From the NCBI GenBank assembly GCA_948144175.1, contig CANXME010000203.1, positions 60,736 to 124,735 of the forward strand: a stretch of DNA of 64,000 nt, written 5' to 3'. Below the pieces are notes generated by a model. That model saw only the letters and a list, made by a program, of their open reading frames with translations. It did not search any database and was not told the origin of the DNA. Both the position numbers and the translations under genes were made by a program. Positions 60,180 through 64,000 of this stretch are shown piece after piece (the first letter of the stretch is position 1; each line of letters opens with the position of its first letter). The DNA comes from Closterium sp. NIES-65 (lineage: Eukaryota > Streptophyta > Zygnematophyceae > Desmidiales > Closteriaceae).

Positions 60180-61529
60180 ATGGCATGTACTAGAGTTCTA
60201 CAGCAGCAGGGCCAGCCGCAGCACTCCCGGCAGTGGGGACCTGCGGGTCCAAAGGGTGGAGCCCCAGCAGTGGCTCAGCTAGCAGTGGGCAAGACGTCGG
60301 CCCCTGCGGGTACCGGGCCCCGACAAGCCCTGGTGCTGGCACAACCTGCTGGAGTCCTGACCACTTCTGCGTCCACCTACTACCGTCGACTCGACGACCT
60401 CCACCGTGAGCGTTTTGGTCCTCACGCTATTACACCGCACTGGCCCTTGCGACTTCGCCAGCGCACTACTGCACCAGTTGAGTCTCACCTACTTGGTCTA
60501 GGACCGTTCTCGACTGCACGAGTAGAGACATGTGTTTCTAGTCTTGGTGCGTGTGTTGTTTCCAATCCAGGCGCCTCTGCGGGTCTTTGTGTAGGAGCTG
60601 CAGCTACCACTAGTCTACCAGCCTTTGTAGCTGGCTCGGGTGCGACCTCACAGACTGCACAGCTTTCCTTCACCCTAGACTCTGGAGCGTCCAGCTGTTT
60701 CTTTCGCGACTGTACTAACCTCACACCACTGCGCTCTCCAGTCACTGTCGCCTTGGCTGATCCCTCTGTGGGACCTGTAGTTGCCCGCAGCACCACCACT
60801 CTCCCGTGTTCGGCGGCTCCCTCTGGGTTCCTCACAGGTTACTACACCCCCTCGTTCTCTATGAACCTGGTGGGTGTCAGTCACCTGCACGACTTAGGTG
60901 TAGTCACTACTTTCCCAGTCGACAAGTCTGTTGCCTCTTGCACAGTCAGTACCACTAGGGCCCCTCTGGCCCCTCTGGCCACTTTTCACAGGGAGCCGGG
61001 CTCTGGTCTGTACTCACTACACACTAGGTCCCACCACACTTGGTCAGGCCAGGTCAGGTCAGGTCAGATAGTTGCTGTGTCGTGTGACTGTCGGTCCCTC
61101 ACCCACCCGTCGGTCCTCTGGCACCACCGTCTAGGTCACTCGTCGTTTTCGCGTCTCAGTAGGATGGCACGTTACCATCTGGTCTCAGGTCTCCCAGAGT
61201 CGCTTGCACCGCTTCCTCGCTCGCCTGCGCCGCTATGCACTCCTTGCGTCAAGGGTCGGCAGCATGCTGCCCCTCACTCCTCCTCGTTCCCCCCCACCAC
61301 AGCTCCCTTCCAGACCCTGCACTTGGACGTCTGGGGCCCCTCCCCGGTCCTTGGGCAACATCAGGAGCGCTACCTCCTGATTGTGGTGGACGACTACTCC
61401 TGCTACACCACGGTTTTTCCCCTTGCGACGGAATGCCAACGTGCCTACCGTCCTCGAGCCGTGGCTACTAGCGTGGGGTGGCGCCCAGAGCCTGTCTGGG
61501 CTTCGCCTACACTCAGATCGTGGTGGTGA
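60180..61529 (+). pseudogene. Copia-F gag remnant, protease and integrase N-terminal half
   Basis: An open stretch of 449 codons. The first 100 residues resemble only the gag C-terminus (YYRRLDDLHRERFGPH); there is no zinc knuckle. The protease has FTLDSGASSCFFRDCTNLTP and VALADPSVGP. The pre-integrase module is WHHRLGHSSFSRL with CTPC; the core starts LHLDVWGPSPVLG and VVDDYSCYTTVFPL. It leaves frame at FPLATECQRAYR. Confidence 0.88.
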
Positions 61530-62000
61530 GTTTTCTTCCACCCGCTTGGAGACGTTCTGTCAGGGTCGGGGGGATCATCCAGTCCTACACACTACCAGCC
61601 TCACCGCAGCAAAACGGGGTAGCCAAGCGACGCATCGGCCTGGTCATGGAGGTTGCCCGGACCTCCATGTGCCATGCCGGTGCCCCCTAGTTCTTGTGGC
61701 CTCAAGCAGTCCGCTACGCCGCGCACCAGCTGAACCTGTGGCCCAGTGACGCACAGCCACGGGTGACGCCGGTCTCCCTTTGGACAGGTTCTCCGGGCGT
61801 AGCAGCTGACTTCCGTGTCTGGGGTTGTCAGACTCACGTTCATGCCCCTGCTGCAAACAAGTTGTCTCCACGCACTCATGCCTGCGTCTTTTCTTGGCTT
61901 CCCTTTGGACGCCTCCGACTGGGTGTTCTACGACCCGGTCACCTACTAGTTCTTTGCTTCTAGGGACGTCACGTTTGAGAGTCTGTCTGTTACTATAGGA
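61430..62000 (+). pseudogene. Copia-F integrase C-terminal half
   Basis: Blocks are spread over frames: LRLHSDRGGEFSSTRLE, LPASPQQNGVAKRRIGLVME, ARTSMCHAGAP, TAG, FLWPQAVRYAAHQLNLW, VWGCQTHVHAPAANKLSPRT. The usual Glu after NGVA is Lys (AKRRIG for AERRIG), a catalytic loss. Confidence 0.85.
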
Positions 62001-62600
62001 GTCGCCCCACCGAGGTACTGATGGTCTTCCCCCCCCCCCCCCCCCTCTGTTCCTCTACCCTTGAGCCCCCACCGGTCGCCCCGGTAGCCCCCCCCCCCCC
62101 CCCCCCCCTCGCGTCCTGCCCCGTCAGGTGTGTCGCACGTCACTCCGCAGTCTTCCCCCCCACAACGTCCAGTCCCTGTCGTGTCTGGGGGTGCGGGAGG
62201 TGCACTTGCGGAGGGTGAGGGTACTGGGGCTACAGGGGCTGGTGGTGTCAGCTCTGGGGGTGCAGGGGCTGTGGGCGTGGAGGTCACTCCTGTGGAAGAC
62301 ACGGCAGCCTCGACTCGGCGGCCTCGACCCGCCTCACCCCCTGGCTTTCCGTCTGTCCCGCAGTTTCCTCCTCGTTCTTCTTTGCGGCCGGTTGTTGCGG
62401 AGCCTGGGGGTGTTCTTGCGGGAGGTACTGGAGGCCCTTGGGGTGTCGGTGGTGGAGGTGCTAGTTCGGGGGGTGCTGGAGCTGGAGGCACTAGCACTGT
62501 GGCGCCTACACCGCGCACTGTACGTTTCCTGACCCGTGAGCAGCGTCTCCTTAGGTTGGAGAGGGAGGAGTGTGAGCGGTTTGAGAGGGCACAGCAGTAG
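62001..62600 (+). pseudogene. Copia-F integrase-RT spacer
   Basis: Pro/Ser-coding C runs (62029-62045; 62091-62109) cause frame uncertainty. Then a Gly/Ala-rich stretch (GGAGGALAEGEGTGATGAGG) and RTVRFLTREQRLLRLE-REE follow. Equivalent in place to the GGAEP spacer of the minus-strand copias. Confidence 0.72.
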
Positions 62601-62615
62601 TAGCAGCAGCAGCAC

Positions 62616-62657
<42 letters not shown>

Positions 62658-63062
62658 AAGCAGCAGCAGCCGCAGCAGCAAGAGGAGAGAGTAGAGGAGG
62701 AGTCACAACCGCAGCAGGAGAGGGTAGAGGAGGAGTCACGATAGCACCAGGAGAGGGTAGAGTAGAAGTCCCGCCCGCAGCAGCAAGTGCAGTTACAGAC
62801 CCAGCATGAGAGAGTAGAGGAGGAGTCACGGCCGCAGCAGGAGAGGATAGCACAGGAGTCTCGGTTGCATCAGCGGGTGCAGCTGCAGTCACAGCAGGAG
62901 ATGGCAGATGCGGAGCCACAGGAGCAGCAGCAGGGGCCGGTACCATCGCAGCAGACGCCAGAGGAGGCGGAGCAGCAGCGACTGCGACTACGCGACCTCC
63001 CCGCCCAGCACCTGCACGCTTTGTTCATGGTCCCTACCATCCCCTCCTGTTCCCCCTGTTGA
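62585..63062 (+). repeat. CAG-rich Gln/Glu repeat tract in Copia-F
   Basis: A (CAG)n tract (62592-62680) gives poly-Gln with one in-frame TAG (62598-62600). It is followed by about five copies of a 35-70-bp module encoding QQERVEEESRPQQ. Two more TAG codons fall at 62743 and 62764. Confidence 0.82.
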
Positions 63063-63080
63063 GTCCCTTTCCTCGTCCCA

Positions 63081-64000
63081 GTGGACTCGTCGTTCTCCCT
63101 CAGTCGTGCTGTGTCCCCAGAGCGTCGCCGGTCCCGTTATCGTGCACACGGTCCGTTCCACTTTGTTCTTCGCTCTCGTGTTCCACCTCCTCCTGTCCTT
63201 CCACAGCCTCTTGAGTCGTCCCTCACTGTGCGTCACGACCCGTTGTCCGACTACCTTCGTGCCTCCCGTCCTGTCGTCTCCCCTGTTTTGTCCGCGTTGG
63301 TCACTCACCCGACTGCACCCCTTTCGTCTGTCTCAGCACTTGTTACCACTGTCGCTGGCTTTGCCTCTTCCCACCGCCTTGACTACGCCGCTCACTTGGT
63401 GAGTGGTCCCGCTCGTTCTCCGTCCTCTGGGGGTGCTCCTGTCTTTCCCCCGGAGGTCCTAGAGGACAGGCAGTTTGAGCTTGGTTTCCTTGCGGCTGCT
63501 GTTCCTCATCTCTGTGCCATGCTGCTTACCCCTTATGGGGATCCAGACACTCTTGACTCCCGATCCCTCGCAATCACGCTGAGGCGGTCTCGGGACCGTG
63601 GGCCTCGTACTGGATAGCAGCTGAGGAGAAAGAGATGGCATCTTATAGGTCCACAGGCAATAACGTCGACGCAGTCCCACCACCTGGGACGAACGTCGTC
63701 AGTGGCCGATGGCTCTACAAGGTGAAGCGGCCGCCTGGATCACCACCTGTGTTCAAGGCGCGCTATGTGGCGAGAGGCTTCAGTCAGCGAGAGGGGTGGA
63801 CTTCTTCCAGACCTTTGCGCCCACCCAAAGATGAGTACTCTTCGGGTGCTGCTGCATATTGCAGCCCAGCGCGACTATGAGTTGCACTCCTTGGACTTTT
63901 CCACCGCTTTCCTTCAGGGGAGCCTGCAGTGCAGATCTGGCTGCGTCGCCCGCCTAGCTTCACTGGCTCTTTCCCACCTGGGACCCAGTGGCAGCTGCGT
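63081..64000 (+). pseudogene. Copia-F reverse transcriptase N-terminus, truncated by window
   Basis: FASSHRLDYAAHLVSG, GGAPVFPPEVLEDRQFELGF, AVPHLCAMLLTPYGDPD, a stop at 63615, then MASYRSTGNNVDAVPPPGTN, SGRWLYKVKRPPGSPPVFKA and RYVARGFSQREG. A shift near 63797 moves RVLLHIAAQRDYELHSLDFS to another frame. YVDD would lie beyond 64000. Confidence 0.87.

Larger units (their letters stand above)
58737..64000 (+). mobile_element. Copia-F: Ty1/copia element, runs off the window
   Basis: A 137-bp LTR (58737-58873, TGTCAAGC to TTGTGACA) and PBS TGGTATAGAGCTAGGTT start a plus-strand element inserted in the leader of Copia-G. It has a repeat-rich leader, a gag remnant with protease, integrase, a Gln/Glu-rich spacer and the start of RT. 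Capsid coding sequence is missing. Frameshifts occur in integrase and RT. The 3' end is outside the window. Confidence 0.88.

Noticed and set aside
1..64000. tRNA, rRNA or host protein-coding genes
   Set aside because: No cloverleaf, rRNA core sequence or non-TE domain was recognised; the only tRNA-like matches are primer-binding sites.

Overview
This window is nuclear DNA from a TE-rich eukaryote and consists almost entirely of nested transposable elements. No host housekeeping gene, rRNA, tRNA or bacterial-type gene cluster was seen. Several traits suggest a green-lineage (plant or streptophyte-alga) genome. These are Ty1/copia polyproteins, Ty3/gypsy chromoviruses with a C-terminal chromodomain, primer-binding sites resembling the complement of plant initiator tRNA-Met, and a hAT transposon. 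A zygnematophycean alga such as Closterium is my best guess, from memory of similar copia polyproteins; this is unverified.

Layout. 1-6120: Copia-1 (minus strand, 3' end missing), inserted in the gag of Gypsy-1 (plus). 6121-18900: Gypsy-1, split by Copia-A (6563-15409, TSD ATTGG), which itself holds an 877-bp solo LTR (8734-9610). 18901-19810: unassigned sequence with a degenerate tandem repeat. 19811-26918: Copia-B (minus, TSD CTCCA), lying in the 5' region of a Plavaka-like transposase gene. That gene starts near 27022, is interrupted at 27576, and resumes at 54590-58196. The interruption is a hAT transposon (29523-54581, 8-bp TSD CGAGTGAC). A small non-autonomous LTR element, E (27582-29515, TSD GAGTG), sits inside the left TSD of the hAT. 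The hAT was hit by the chromovirus Gypsy-2 (31137-51614). Gypsy-2 carries a truncated copia (31154-31610, TSD ACGGC) in its 5' LTR and Copia-C (34243-48915, TSD CTATG) in its protease region. Copia-C in turn carries Copia-D (34934-42324, TSD GGGTA). 58423-64000: two plus-strand copias, one inside the leader of the other; the second runs off the window.

The order of events can be read from the target-site duplications: Plavaka first, then hAT, Gypsy-2, Copia-C and Copia-D. The copia elements have unusually short LTRs (122-137 bp) with a shared core. They have a GC-rich minisatellite leader between primer-binding site and gag, a hairpin beside the primer-binding site, and a polypurine tract that can form a hairpin. 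No element is intact. Many in-frame stops are TAG or TAA at positions where sibling copies have glutamine. I read this mainly as C-to-T decay at methylated CAG sites, but a UAR=Gln code should be ruled out.
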